Notes under the pieces: generated by a model
The model's database searches: none
Seen by the model: the letters and a program-made list of their open reading frames with translations, nothing else
Told to the model about the DNA's origin: nothing
From: Setophaga petechia
Lineage: Eukaryota; Chordata; Aves; Passeriformes; Parulidae
DNA: 64,000 nucleotides
Assembly: GCA_024362935.1 (NCBI GenBank)
Contig: JANCRA010000001.1
Span: 59,734,930 to 59,798,929 of the forward strand
Direction of reading: 5' to 3'
Program-made: the position numbers and the translations under genes
Part shown: positions 44,852-59,219 of the stretch, one piece after another
Layout of the letters: each line of letters opens with the position of its first letter
How positions within the stretch are numbered: the stretch's first letter is position 1

Positions 44852-47800
44852 CAAAATCTTATTCTATTCAAATCAAGTGTGAACCTGTGTTTGCCGTGAG
44901 GTCAGTAAAATCTCCAGTGGATGTACAACCACTCAATTGTCCTCAATGAAACAGGGATCACTTCTGCCTTGTTATTACAAATACCAAGGTTATAACTGAT
45001 GTAAAGAATCCCACTGGACTGATTTGTTGTGCTCATTTTCTTCTGGCCCCGGAGCTCTTCTGTCGTGGCTGAGGGGTTTTGCTGTATCATGAAGTGGTGG
45101 GACTGGATTCTTTGAGGTTACAGGTAGCTCAGCATCACTGGTGGTACTGAGAGATGCCAACTTGTGTTCCAGGGAAGATTTTGCCACATAAGAACTCTGT
45201 CTCCTGTTCACCAGTGTGAGGTGGCATGCCATGGGGAAGGGTTAGTGCTGAAAGAGCCTTTATTCTGTCAGCAGGGGCAGGAACAGACTGTCTGTTAGTC
45301 TGTCTGAATGGTTTTATTCCTTCCTTTCCTCTGGAAATTCCCTTCTGAAATCCAGATTTCTTTCCCCCCTGTACCTTAACCTTTTTTTCCTGCTGTCAAG
45401 CAGCTGAGGCCTCATTCCTGTACATTGCTCAACCTCTCGCTGTGACTCAGCAAAGTGGATTGTGTTTAAGTGTTTTAATTCCTTTAAGATGAGGACTTGT
45501 AAGTTGCAAATTTACATGAGTGTTTCAAGAGACTTGACATGAGACATTCAGAAGTTAGGGGTATTTAACTCTCCCAGACAGTATATTGGTTTCTTTAGTA
45601 TTCTTTTAGTATTTTATTTCTATGCCTAACGGCATGGCAACAAATACCAAAATTTGCAGAGAATCCCCCATGGACAAGAGGGAATCACAGAACTGGCAGT
45701 TTCATGTCCTTTGAAAGGAGATGTTGTGAAGAGGAGAGGGGAGGAAACTCAGTAGTTTTCTCCCTGGTGCTCAGGGCTGTGTCTGAAGCTGGGCACACAG
45801 CTACAGTGGCTTGATCACAGGGAGCAGGGTATAATTTCAGTGAAAGCTGATATGTACAGGGAGGAGGGATAAAACTCTTCCTGTTACAGGTATTTATTGT
45901 CACTTGACAGCTGTCAGTTTGCAGTAGAGGATTTGCCTTCCTGTCAGCTCTCTGAGAACCTGGTATATTTGCCCAAGGTTGTGGGGAAGGATAGAAATCC
46001 TGCTTTCAAGCACGGGTATCATTTAACCATGATAAGAAGGCAGGTAAGCATTTCTTCTGAAAGATGGCTGTGGAGAACAGGGGAGTCAAGTCTTTCTGGC
46101 CCTACCCAGATGGGAAAAAACAAGTCATTAAAATCTGATACCTACCTGTTTTTAATGAGAGAAATGTTGTTCGAAGAAATAATCTCAGTCCTATCACCAC
46201 CGAACTATTTTCAGGAGCCATTAGCCTTTCACCTCATATGTTTTATCTCTTACTTTTGATCTCATTCAGGGAAAATGGCAGTGCTGCTGCAACCAGAGAT
46301 TTGGGCTTTAATCAGGAGCTTACTCAGTCATAGCCATGCTCTTTGCAGCCATCCTTCCCAGTAAATGACCCCCAAAAAACCATGGGGAGTGACATCTGGA
46401 AAACAGTAATAAAATCAAGCATTTGGTGTCTTTAGTCACATTTAGTTCTTCACTGAACCAGTATGGGTGTTCTTATGGGTTCTGCAGTGCTCCCTTCCTC
46501 TTCTGCCTCTTCTCTCTTCCCAGGAGCTCTTGCACAGCTGCTGGGGACAGGGGACTGGGAGCTGCCAGCCTGAACTACAGGCACGAGGCAGTTGAGTTTT
46601 TGGCTGGAAAAAGCAAAGAGCAAGAGCCAGCTGTGGAGGGATGCTCTGAGCTGCACCAAGCAGTCACAAACTCTGGCTACGTTTAACTGCACCTCAGTGT
46701 CAGGTTGTATCTTTGCTGTGCTCTCTACTTGAAAGCTGTTCTAATGGAGAAGAAGATCCTTGATCCAGGCATGGATGCTCCCACAATCCCCCAGCAGGAA
46801 GGGAACGAAGCTGAGTTGGGTGGTTTTGGTTTTGGACAGTGGGATCAGTAAAGGAAAGCTGTCGATAACTGAGGGCTGTTAAGGTTCAGTCTCCTTCTCT
46901 CTCTCTTCAATGTTTATCACACTTTTTGTTCTATGTACCCTTCAGAATAACATTTCAAAACAAAAGCAGGAATGTAGGCTTGAGTCTACTGAGACAAGTC
47001 TGTGCCTTCTGCCTCATCCTCTGCAGGAGCCCACTTCTCCTTATAAAGTGTTGCTGCTGTTCCTACACTGCAACACACCTCCAGAATCATCAATGTTCTT
47101 CAATATTTTCTGCCTCAACTCCAACATGTTGCATTGGATATTCTTTGATGTCAATTTTTTTCCTTGCATCTGTTAAATTCAGACTGGGATCCATTTTAGT
47201 GCCAGCCCAGTTTTATTTCAAAACTTATCCGTCATCAGTATGTGAAGATAAAGAGAAATGAGTTAAAGAAGAAGGTCAATTATGAATGAGATATAATACC
47301 TACACATTTATTTCTGTGCTGCTTGTCCATATTTATTTCTTCTCTTTATCTATGGACATCAAAAGCACCCAAAAAATGCCAAGAATGCCACATCCCATTG
47401 AAGTTCTCCTGATGGGACATTCAGAGCAACCCACAGCAACAGCTGTACTGCCCATTTATCCTGAAGCAGAAAATTGTACATGGCCTGTGACAATGACTGA
47501 CCGGCACGGGGGCCACGTCTCTGTCACGGTGGGAACGCTCCCTGCGCTCCCCTGGGCTGTTTGTGTGCACAAGAATCATGCTTATCATATTGCTGTAACA
47601 CAGCACTTTGCATCTAATTTAAGCAATACTGGGCCTTTTGTTTGTCTCACGAGGTCTAACCGGGGGACAAAAGCCGTGGTCCAGCCTGAAGGTTATGAGA
47701 CGTTTGCAGACATTCATGTTCACACATACACGCTAGGTCAGAGGAATTTATGGCCATTACCATGTTCTCTAATGAGTACAAAATGAGACCATTACATATT

Positions 47801-50800
47801 CACATAATTAGTTTGACAGATTTTAATTTAAATATAAAAAGACTTCTAGTCTTCAGAGAACAAAAGGAGGGGTTTGTTTCCAGGGCAGTTTTTGACTCGG
47901 CTTTGCTGGAGCAGGCGGTTGGGAGTGACAACTGAGGGGAGACAATTTAGTGTGAATAATTCTCAGCTTTTGATTTCATGTTGCCATTTCTTTGCTGTTT
48001 TTTCAGTTCCCCTGGAAACCTCGAGGAGAGTTGTGTGATGGTGCCTTTCAGGTGCAGCCAGGAAAGCCCAAATGTCATTTTTTGTTCTTAGATATTTGGG
48101 CATCAGAGAAAAAGATGTTGGTTTATTTATTAATTTACTTAGAGTGATTTCTCTTTAGAAAGGTTAGCAACAGCTCACCAGCTTACTCTGTACCTTTTCC
48201 CATGCCTCTTTCACACCTCTTTTACCTGTGGTCACTTGTCCTTCAGGTTATTTATCTCTTTGTATTTCAAATGCGCTGTTGGCATCACTTCAGCTGTGGT
48301 TTTCCTGAATTGGTTGGGCTATGCAGCTTCTTCAGGCATTCATTCTTCAGGAGGAGCACTTGCTTAATTTCATATCTGGGTTTTAGAGGCCACATGTTGG
48401 CCTGGTCATCTCAGCACGACGAACACTACATGTGATACTTTCCAAGCAGGAATTCTTAAAAGTCAACATGAGGTGTCCTCCAAAGACCCATGCATGTACC
48501 CACTGTATCCAAGCCCAAACTCCTTGGATTATGGTAGATTTGGCTTGCTTTAGGTTTGGGTGATACAGCAGTATAATTGAGAAGTTCCTTTGGTCCATAG
48601 TGTGCATCTGTGGGGCCACTCACCTTTGTGTAACCAGCCCATGTCCTTATCAGAGCCGACAAAGTTTGTTCCTACACAGGGGTTACATGCTGGGAGCCAG
48701 AACTAAGTGCACAGCTACTTTATTTACACATCCAAGTGCCTCTTGGATGATGCTGGTAAATTCCAGGACACTTGAGGTTCCCTGTGACATTTCAAAAAAG
48801 AGCTTTTGTGGGAGAAGGTCTTGAGCAAAATCCACACAGGCTCGGTTGTGACACTTCCCAGCCCTCCCTTTAACTGGGGAAAGTTCAGGGATGTGCCTGC
48901 CACACAGTGTGCCCAGCTGAGAGCAGGGAAAACTTTATTCACAGTTTACACTTTGGAAATAGAGCTGTGCACTCATAGAGAGCACAAAGCATTTTGGCAC
49001 TTGCACATACTAAATCCTCAGAAGGGCCATATGTTCATCACCTGAGAGACCCCCCTGCCTTGTTCTTCTGGGACATTGCTAGGTAAAAAGTGACCTTTTA
49101 AAAAGTGGCCAAGTGCAAATATAGCACATTTGTGTTTTTTTTCAGGATCCAAGCATTTTTATTCTGTGTTTTTTAGCTCTGTATTCCTTAGTCTGGCATA
49201 GACTTTGAGAATCATGGCATGAAAAGGAGTTTGAGCTTAATGATGAATTAGTGCTATTGGAATTTGAACTGCTCTTGTTTTTCAAGTTATTCTTATCAGA
49301 GGGGCCTTGTTTCTGGAAGGGGAGCAGCGGCGGGTCCGTTCAGTAAAGCTGACAAAGCAGGAAATGATCACCAGCCCTTCACAAAATCGTAACTGAACAT
49401 TTACTTAGAGCCACAGTGGGAGAGACCCAGACCCATAAATCAACCTATTAAACCTTCAGACATGAGTTTTTGGAACCTCCCAGGCATTTTTTTCCTGCTG
49501 CTCTTAAGAAGTCTTTTAAAGACACAAGCTTCACGATGTCATTAAGGACATGAGCAAGTGATGTTGCTCCAGGCCTGGAATCAAGGCAGTAGGTGACCTT
49601 ACCCCTCCAGGAACAAATCCCATTGACTTCAGCTGTGGCTATTTATTAGACATAAGCACAAGCTGACATGGGGTGCCAGTTTATCAGGCAGGAGAGGTGG
49701 TCGTTTCTGTGTAGAAAGGGTAGAATCCCCTGGACTGTTGTAAGAAGGTCCATGCTGCCTTTTATGGCAGGTTGTAAAGGTTAAGCCTAGCCTGGGTGGC
49801 TGAGGGGAAGCATCTATCCTGATCCATCTATCCAGAGCCAAGCTATCATCTTTTCACAGTCCAGTTCCACACTGTGGAGGACAAGAGGCATTTTGGTGTG
49901 TCTGAAATGGAGCCCTATAATAAGCCCTGTGTACAGTGTGAGTACGTGGGAATACCTCGTGCTCTGCAGAGACACAACAGCCCTTCAGGGGAATGTTTAG
50001 GGGCAAAGAAAAATACAAACTCTCAGCAGTCAACATTTAAATTTGGGGGTAAGGCAGCTAGTATTATTCCTCACTGTTTAATCCCTGTGGAAGATTAAGG
50101 AAAGGATAATTAATATCTGCTGTTAAAAAATCAGCAGTATACTTCTTTCCTCATAGACAGCATTAAACTAAAGGCCTGTAGTTACATGTGTAAAGCCTGA
50201 TTGGTAGGTATGCAACTATTGGAGGGCCGGGATGCCTGGGTATCATTTCTGCCTGTGCCACATACTCACTGTGGGATGAGAGGCAAGTGTTTACTGCTGT
50301 GTATTTCTATTTCTATGTGCAGGCAGTATGTGTGACAGCCCTTCCTAAGGTGAGGGATGTTGTGAGGCTTGATTACCACGTGTGGCCCACTTGGCAAAAT
50401 ACCCTGCACCACTGAAGGTATGAAAAGACAATTAAAAGAAAAATACAAGGTCTTTCTCTCTAATTTTCAGAGGAATGTCTTTGTACTGGTTGCTGTAACC
50501 GCAGCCAGGATTTTCCTGCTAAGTAGATGGTGAGAACTGCTTCTTAGAAAAGAAAATATTGCCTTCCTCAGCTGCAGTCACCCAAGAATGAGCCTCTGGT
50601 AGCTAAAAAGGGGAGCAGATTCTTCCATCATTCTCCCTCCCATCCAAGGCTTGGAAGATGGGGCTCTGCTCACAGGCCCAGAGTATTCCTGCATCTTCCT
50701 GCTTCACTTCTGCCTCAGTGACTGAGTGGTTATTCTCTCTCTTGCATGGGGCTGCCACCATGAGCACTACAAATGTGGCTCATAATTCCAGTGCTTCTGA

Positions 50801-51498
50801 AAGTATGGATAATACAGACCCCAGGTGCCTGTAGCTGTCCCCAAGTGTGAGAATATATGGGACATTGGTCTGTTCCTGTCATCCCAGTAGGCCCTTGGCT
50901 GAAAGTTTTGCTGCTTCACTTGAGCTCTCTGCTGGAAATCACTTTTAATTCCAGCATTTTGCTGTCTGTGAGGATTCTGCAGTGCTTCTGAGTGCAGTGT
51001 TCACAGGGTTCCTCAGGAGTAAAGAACACATGACAAAGAACCATAAAGGAGATACCATAAAGCAATTCTGCTGCAAAGGAAAGCCCAGAGAAACTCAGTG
51101 TTGTGTTGTGCTTTATATCTTTGCAGTTGAAGATAAATCATAAGTCAAGGGGCTGGAAGTTCCTTGTGTGGGAATGGGTGTGGGCACATGAATGGCTTCA
51201 GAGTGAACCAAAGGGAGCTGTGCTGAGACAAAATCAGTGAGGAACAATGTGGAGTTGGGTTTTGCTCTGCAAACTGCTCATTTGTCTCTTGGGGTATTTT
51301 GTTCATTATATAATTTACATACACAAGGCCAGCAAGTCACAAAAAAGCAAGTTGCAGCTCAGACATGTCTGTTGATGGAAGTAGGGAAGCAAGAGCCTCT
51401 TCTCCTCCCTGTGCTGTTTAGGAGGGCAGCAGGAAGTGCTGACTGACCCTGTGAGTGGTGGTGCAGCTTGAAGAGAGCTGAACAGCCAGAGCCTGGGC

Positions 51499-51703
51499 AT
51501 CGGGAAGAATTTCTTCCCTGAAAGGATTGTCAAGCATTGAAATGGGCCACCCAGGGAAGTGATGGAGTCGCTATCCCTGAAGTGTTAAATAAACAACTGG
51601 ATGTGGCACCCAGTGCTATGGATTAGTTGACAAGGGGGTGATCAGGCAAAGGTTGGACTTCATGATCTTGGAGGTCTTTTCCATCCTAAGTGATTCTATG
51701 ATG
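51499..51703 (+). mobile_element. CR1 LINE 3' end (fragment)
   Basis: GGGAAGAATTTCTTCCCTGA, then GGATTGTCAAGCATTGAAA, CCACCCAGGGAAGTGATGGA, GGTTGGACTTCATGATCTTG and GAGGTCTTTTCCATCC match the avian CR1 3' UTR in sense. The copy ends in TGATTCTATGATG, with the terminal octamer unit still readable. It is 5' truncated to about 200 bp. It is the best preserved 3' terminus of the CR1 copies here. Confidence 0.9.
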
Positions 51704-53768
51704 ACATTGCTACACAGCACATCCAGCCTGTGATGTGTGTGGGACATGAGGAAACCTTTCCAAGAGCTTTTGCCTCACTGACAAGATCAAACACTAGAGG
51801 AAAAGAAAGGAGAAACAAAGGGATGGACTGGGAAATGCTGCAAAGTCCCAACAGGAGAAGTGGCTGATAAAATGTTCCCATGCATGTCTCAGCATGGTTT
51901 CCATGGCTAAGGGCTCTTGTCCTCCTTCTGCAGGACTGCATGGGCAGCCCCTCTCTCATGGCTGCAGCGGGACTAAGCAGACAGTAAGGACTGCTTGTGT
52001 GAGTAAAGCTTGCAGGCCTGAGCTGCCTGCTGAGTGCTGCCCACACTCCTGTTTATTCTTCCCAGCACTGATCTGGGCCATGAGCAGAGCACTGTTTTCC
52101 AGGACCCTGACCATTTTTGCAGCAAACAAAATGTTAATTTGAGCTGTGTCTTATGACCTTGTGACCCACAACATGCTCTGGGGTGAAAGGTGCTTTGTTC
52201 CTTGTCCCAGTTTTGTCTGAGCCTCTGAGGGATGGGCAGTCAGATAATGGTCACTGGTCCAGCAGTGTCAGCTGTACTTGGCGCTAATGACCAGTCCTCA
52301 GTTCCAGTTTTAGCAGGTGGCAGGCTGGAGTAACTCCTTTGCAATGTCCTAAATCTATTTTTACAAGTGGCTTGGTCAACTTCATGAGCTAATTCCTGTC
52401 CAGAGGGTGCTTTGGATCAGGTCTAGTCCTGCAGTGCTGGAGTGTGGGGATTAAGACCAAACATTTTACAAGTAAGCGATCAGTGCCTGGCAGAGAGGTG
52501 TGCTGGATGCAGGAATCAGGACTCTGGCTCAAAATTATTGCTCAGTGTTATCTACATGGTTGTATCTCATACAAACAGGTGGGTTACAAATCAGCAGTGC
52601 TTGCTGCCATAAAAGCAGAGCAAAATCCAAGGCAGGCCCTCAGGCATCAGAAATCTCCAGGTATGGCATCAGGCAGACAGTCAGTCGGCATCAGCCCAGA
52701 GGGCATCACAGGAACCTTCAGCAATGATTCAGCAAGTCACTGATTACTGCTGACAGGGTGTATTGCCTCTGAACATTTATTTTATTAGTGACATTCTGTG
52801 TGAAGCCACTTCTGAAAACTGACATTTTGCAAAGTGTGCTGGTGGGTGACAAACACCAGTAGTTCCAATTCTGTGCTGGTCAGAGTTGGTGTCACTTCCT
52901 CTGCAGTAGTCCAGACATGGGAGATCCCATTGCACTCCCAGCTCTGCCTCTCAGCTCCAGGCTGGCACCAGAGCTGTGCTTCATCTTTGCCTAAAGAAAA
53001 GGCCTAAGAGCTGAGCATCGTTTTTTCATAGTTAAGGTGTATGTAAGAGGGTCTTGCTTTAACTTCAAAGTCATTAACATAGTTTCTGTCACAGAGCTTA
53101 ACAGACAGACATCTTTCATCTGACTCACCCCTCTGTGTGGGGGGGTGAATGAGAGTTTGTGACAAATGGCTTTTTTAAAGAATGAACAAGGGTTCCTAGT
53201 TACCATAAGCTGCCTAAGAATTCTGAAGGATCTTATCTTTTTAATGAAAATAACTCTGGGTTAAATCTGCCAGTTTGGAGTTCATGTTGTCACATTTCAG
53301 GTTCCTTGCCAACCTTTGCTCTTAAGGGGCTACCATTCCAAGCTGGATTCACTACAGATCAAATTTGCTTGTTGAGAAGATTTTTATTTTTCAGCGTCAC
53401 TGCCATTCCAGCTTCCCTCCAGGGAAATGAAGAGTGTAGTGTGATAGCTGCTGCTGGAATTGCTTGCTGTCAGTCACAGTTCATGCTGAAAGGAGGTGGT
53501 ATGTGGTGATGCTTCCATAAGGCAGGAATGAGCAAAGTTTACAACAGTTTTCCAGGAAAGGAGTACGCTGGTTGCCTTTAGGAAGATTTCACTGTGATGA
53601 TGCACAGCTGTGCTGATCTTCCCAGTTCCTGAGCTCTGCCTCTGGTTCTTCTCCTTAGGCAGATAACCAACATTTTGCTAGTTCCTTCTTCTAGAGTAAG
53701 AGAGAGAAATTGGGATAGAGACTGGAAAGAAGATCCTTGGGAGCTGTCCCCACGTTACACCCCAGCAT

Positions 53769-53780
53769 TAAAAAAAAAAA
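53769..53780. repeat. Poly-A run
   Basis: About twelve A between CATT and CCACC. Simple sequence only. Confidence 0.6.
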
Positions 53781-54065
53781 CCACCAAACAACAAAATGCC
53801 TTTACTTGACTGCTAGCCTGTATGTTTTGATGTTAGACCAAGCAGGATTCCTGATCAAGGTCTGATCTCTAGCAGTACTGATCACCTGCCTTTATCACCT
53901 GACACAAGCACAGGACAGGAGGGTGGTGGGGACATCTTTCCTCTAAAAGAAGGGGCAGTATTTGTTTCTGAGGTCAAGGGACCAGCTTGCCTCTGCCAGA
54001 TTGGAAGCACAACCTTTCCAACCAGTTTGTCTGCTCAATTGTTTAGCGGCCTGCTTTGTTTATGC

Positions 54066-54072
54066 TATAAAA
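54066..54072 (+). promoter_or_regulatory. Isolated TATA-box match
   Basis: TATAAAA is followed by CCTGGCTCTTGTGTTC, spacing like that of a TATA promoter or an LTR U3/R boundary. I could not find TG...CA ends with a target-site duplication, so neither reading is established. Confidence 0.2.
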
Positions 54073-55867
54073 CCTGGCTCTTGTGTTCAATGTGGAGTGC
54101 CAGAGGGCACAGGAACAACGGAGTGAGCTGCTTTAAGTCCTGTGCTTAAACTCCATCAGGCCTTAGAAATGTAAAGAGAAGGTTTCTCTCTAGCTGATAG
54201 ATTTATTTATTCTCAGCCACATTTCTGTGACCCCAGTGGAGGGAACAGCCTGAGCTAATGGGGTGGATTACAGCTCCTGGGATGTGGCTGGAATAGCCAG
54301 AGCTCCAGAGCCAAGACCCAAACACATCCTGCACCACTGGGGATTAAAATCAGGCTGTCAGCAGGGCTTTAACTCCCTGCAGATCTTTCACCTGACATTG
54401 TCTTTAAACCCTTTTGGGCTCTAACAGAAACAAAGGTGAATTAGAGGAGATTTTCCTTGAAACCTGAGCTCCAGAGTTTTGAAGTTTTGTCAATGCTCAC
54501 CTTGCAGCATCTTGTGGTGTGTCCCCAGCAGTTCAGTGAGCTGCTCCAGGCCTGGAGGTCAGAAGGTTTCCTTTACTTACAAGTACTGATGTAGCCAAAG
54601 GCAAAAAAATTCATTGTTTAGGCTTCAGTGTAGCTCTGACCTGTCCCAAAGCCTGGCAATCTCTGCACTCGTGGTTTCGCTACCTTTATTTCTTACTGGG
54701 GTATTTGCTGGGCTGCTCAAGCAAAAGGGCTTGTAGAATATGATTCACCAAAGCAAGTGGTTCCCAAGTTACCTAGTGCCAAGTATTCTGGTTTGATCCA
54801 GCAAAGCTTTTCAGGTCATGATCAGCTTTAAGAGTGTGAGCAGTTGCACTGAAATGCTCTGGATTACCTCTGTGCTAGTGTGGGGACAGCGGGCACAGCC
54901 TTGCAGGATCAAGCCTTTGGATAGAGGGGCCTGAGGCCATGTGCTGGAGGAAGGGAGGGGGGTCACTGCCAGCAGTTCTGTCACATAGTAGCACCCTGGA
55001 ATTTAGGGCAAAAGCACATTGGACTTTTTTTGTTTAATGCCAATCTGCCCGAAGTCCTCAAACTGTGTAAGCCAAGATCAACAAAGGAGGCTAAAACCTC
55101 TTAACACCGGTTTCTCTTCTTTGCTGACAGCGATGTCAGGCACAAAATCAAATTCTTTCTGGGTGTCAGGTAAGTCAAAGAGTGCAGAGTGCCCCAGAAG
55201 GGGATTCTTGGGGATTTATGTTCCATCAGCAAGACAAATGATAATTAAAGCCTGAATATTTCTGCTAAGCTGCGAAACAAAAAAGAACTGTCTTAATTCC
55301 TTAAATTCCTCATGCCAGGCTGTAAAATATATTCCATTCATGCCTGTGTCTTGCTGCTTGTTCTCTCTGTGTGTCTTTCTTTAGTATTCAGCCACCTGTT
55401 TGTAAGGGGTATCCTGCAGGTTCTCAGGGCACTTTCCTCCCCGCTCTGCCTGCCCTTGGACATGCTGCTGTGACACTGAGGCTTCCTTGTCTATGGGAGA
55501 CAGTCCATCAGAGCTCCCCAGCCTGTCCCGCTCCCATAACTTCATTCTTGGAAAGTTTCTGAGTTTCCCGGGTGATAAAACATGAGCAACATTTGCTCTG
55601 ACCTGAATCATTTCTGAAGGCATTGAGCCCTGTTTTGTTATGAAGGTTAGTCAGGGTGGGTGGTGGGGCATGAGAATTCCCAGTGATGGCAATTCCTGAC
55701 AAGTGTCAGGAAGTCGCTGCCTGCACCTTTCACGCTGCAGGATTGTTTTGATTAGTTTTTTAGTCTATGCTGAAAAGTACATGTGACAAGCTGAGGGTGA
55801 GAGACGCCAGCAGAACAAATTGGCACATTACAAGACTGTCTGCCATGGCTTGGCCCCAGCTCTCACC

Positions 55868-55902
55868 AAAAGGGGAAAAGAAAGGGGGAAAGGAAAAAAA
55901 AA
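55868..55902. repeat. Homopurine tract
   Basis: Thirty-five consecutive purines: A-tracts with GGGG, GGGGG and GG runs, ending in A9. Homopurine/homopyrimidine strand asymmetry of this length can form triplex DNA. No element is recognised. Confidence 0.75.
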
Positions 55903-58900
55903 TCCAAGCCCCAGCTCTGTATATACAGCAGCTATCAAACTGTCACAGATCACCAGTGCTACAGCTGGGGTTAAAATAATATAATAGCAGAGTGTTTGCT
56001 GGTCTTGTAAAAACCTCCTGGTATTCACTGGAGACCAAACTCATGAATCAAGAGGACAGTGTTTAAAACTGTTAAAAAAACTATCAAATGACAAAAAGCC
56101 CCACACAGTAAATAGCTCTGGAATGTTGTGGGTTGACTGTGGGTTTTTTTTTTCTTTGCTCTGCATTATTTATCCCCTTAAAATTAATACCGTCTGCATG
56201 ATGGGTGGCTTGGGGCTTAGAGAGACTTACAGAGCAAGTTCACTACCAGTTCTCAATTACTGTGGAGTCTGATTCTGTTCTCACTTACTCTAGAGTACAT
56301 GGGAAATGGTTGTGTTCCCCTTGATACACTATATGCAGGGCATAATAAAACCTTGAGAGTCTGGCCTTTGCAAAGAGAGACCTAGGCCACGTCAAATACT
56401 CTTAGTCAATTGATTTAATTTTTACTGCATTTCTGATGGTGATGACATGCTGCATCTCTGCTCCCAGCTCAGCTCACAAGACCAGCATCACTTCTGTCAG
56501 AAATTAAAAAGCTTCAGGTTTGAACTTTGGAAATAATCAGTAACATGTCCAAGCTTTAATAAGAAAGCCCAACACCATTTCCATCCTGAGGGCTGTTGCC
56601 TGGCCAAACCTGGTAACTGAGCAACCTGCATAGGACACTGGTGTCAATTCCCAGATCCGTGGCAGAGGTTGGGTGGCACTGGCTTTCCTCCTGAAAGTAA
56701 TAATCATTTTCTGCTCAAAACAAAGAGTTAACTTTTTAGCTTGAAATTTCATTTCCTCTTAGGAGCATGAAAGATTAGGAACAGATCATTTAGCAGTCAG
56801 ACACCCATCATACACACTGACTTGGCCTTTCCTGAACCTTCCCAGCACATTGGCAGCTCCTGCCAGCATGGCTGAAGGTCATTCTGCAACACCTGTGCCA
56901 TGAGGAAACAGGAAGATCGTAGCTAATACTGTGCCAAATTAACAGACAGGGTTTTAATTCAACACCAGTTATGGATGAACACTTGCACAAGGAATCCTGG
57001 GTGTGCTTTAAGCAAGGCCCCTGGGCGTGCACTTCAGGCTAACCCAAGTATAAGTGCTTCCTTGTGTTATGTCTTGGAAGTGATGAATGCTGAGGTGCTT
57101 TCATGCCCTCTTTCCAGAAATCATATTGCCTTCAAAGAATGGGAATTTTACTGTGCTGCTGGTGGAAGGAGGTGGAATGTTAGATGGGAACCATTGTGCC
57201 CTTTCAGTTTTTCATCTGAGTAAACTACTTTGCATGTAGGTTGACTGAGTGAAAAGTTGTATTATGAGGATGTTAATTTCTCTTTAGCAATATTGAGACG
57301 CTATCCAGCAAAGCATCTTGTGAAGTATTAACAAGGTCCTGGTTGGCATCTGTGGGATCTTTCATCCAGGCTGTAGCTGCTTTCAGCATTAGCAGCTCTG
57401 GAGATTTATCTGGGGAGGAGGGAAAAGCCATACCAGGCTAATTTGAGAGAGCAGCTGGCTACCTGGCAGTCTAGGGACCAGGTGTAATTAAAAACATTCC
57501 TGTCTCCAGCACAAGGCTTATAGATCTGTCCTGGCTGTCTGTAATTAGAGATGTGGAGTGAATATATTGGTTTGGGAGTGGGATTATTTGTACTTTCCTT
57601 GTTTCTGGTCCTCCTGTTTTATGGTGACACGTTCTCTGGGACATGCAGGGGAGTTGGACACCCAGAGTGATCCCAGAGGGAGCAGGCTGAAGATCAAAGA
57701 GGGAGCACTGCCCTGCTGCATGTGTACTCTGTAAAGAAAGCATGCTGGATTTCAGCTCATGGTTAACGAAGCTGGAGGTGCCCTGATCTCCTGTTACTGA
57801 TACAGTGAGGAGACACAGCCTGCTTGCATGGGGATGGGATGATAATCACATATTTAGCAGACACACACTGTACCAGGGCACTGGAGCTGAGCCTGTGATG
57901 TGCCTTTATTTTGCTTAACCCTGCTTCCCATCCCAACCCTGAGTCACCAGCTTTTCATCAAAAGTGATCCTTATCTTTTTTCCTGCTTTTTCAAAATTGT
58001 GTGAATGGCCAAGAAGGACTCTTTGAAGTCAGTGGGGGCTGCAAACTGCTCTGTGCTTTGGAAACTCAGACCGTGAATTTAGACACCTGCTTTTTAAAGA
58101 TCTTTATAGATGAATTCATCAGTGCTTCAGCTTAACTGTCCATATGACAGGTAAGTAATTCCTGCTTCATCCAGGATCAAAAATGTCCTTATTTAACTTA
58201 ATGTGGATGGGCACAAGATCTGCTTAACTGAGGCATTATCCTTCAGAATATAATAAGGTATGAAATACTTTTAATCAATATTTTAATGTACTCTCTATGA
58301 GATATTTAGTGGTTAATTTGATAGCATGGTACCAAATATGCACAGGAAGGTTATCATGTGTGATTCTGTTAGGTGACCTTTTCTCTAAGGATTCCCTTGT
58401 CTGCCTTTCTCCATGTTTCTTTGTGGTTTCTCTCATTTCTTCTGGCGTTTCCTTACTAATTTCATCCTACTGCTCCTTTTTCATCCCTTTCCCCTTGGGG
58501 CAGAGGAGAAGCAGCAGCAGAGGAGGAGCAGAGGGATACATGTGACAGGAGCTTTTCCCCAGTCAGCCCTGCAGTATCACTCCACACCAGGAAGTACAGG
58601 GCTTTCCCAGGACTGGTTCTCATTGCTGGAGGAGGAAAGGCAGTGTCTGAGCCAGGAGAGATCAGGCTGTTACCCAGCCACAGTCCTGATGCAAGGGCTG
58701 GGCTGAGAGCATCCCTAGGTGTGGTTGTGAAACTGGCAATAAAATCTGTTTCTGAGCTCTCTTAATGGGTGTGGGGATCATACAGGGAGCTGATGGAAAC
58801 CAGGAGTGAAGGGACAACCACTGCCATTGCCTTAGCTTCCTTTTGTTATCATTTCCCAACGAGCTGTGTCTCCATTGTGACATTGGAATGGGAGCTTATA

Positions 58901-59219
58901 CAGTTCTAAGATCATTTCAGGTTCTGGAAAAAAGTGTCAGGTGAGGCTGGGCTAAGCCATCAATCCTTTGTGCAAGCTGGTGTGTTTGAGCTTGGACAAG
59001 TCAGGGTCACTAAAACACAGGGTCCTGCCTTAGCTTCAGAGCCATGGCAGTGCTTTCCCTGGAGGGTAACAAGAAGGCACCATCTTCCTCCTGCATCCCT
59101 TCTGCTGTTGCTGCCCTGCTTTACTCACCTGGCTCTGCTGTGCTCCTGTCTCATCAGCTGGATGCCTGCAGCGAGGGCAATTACTCCAGAGCCACGGCTG
59201 GCTGGCTGCTGCTCTGTCA

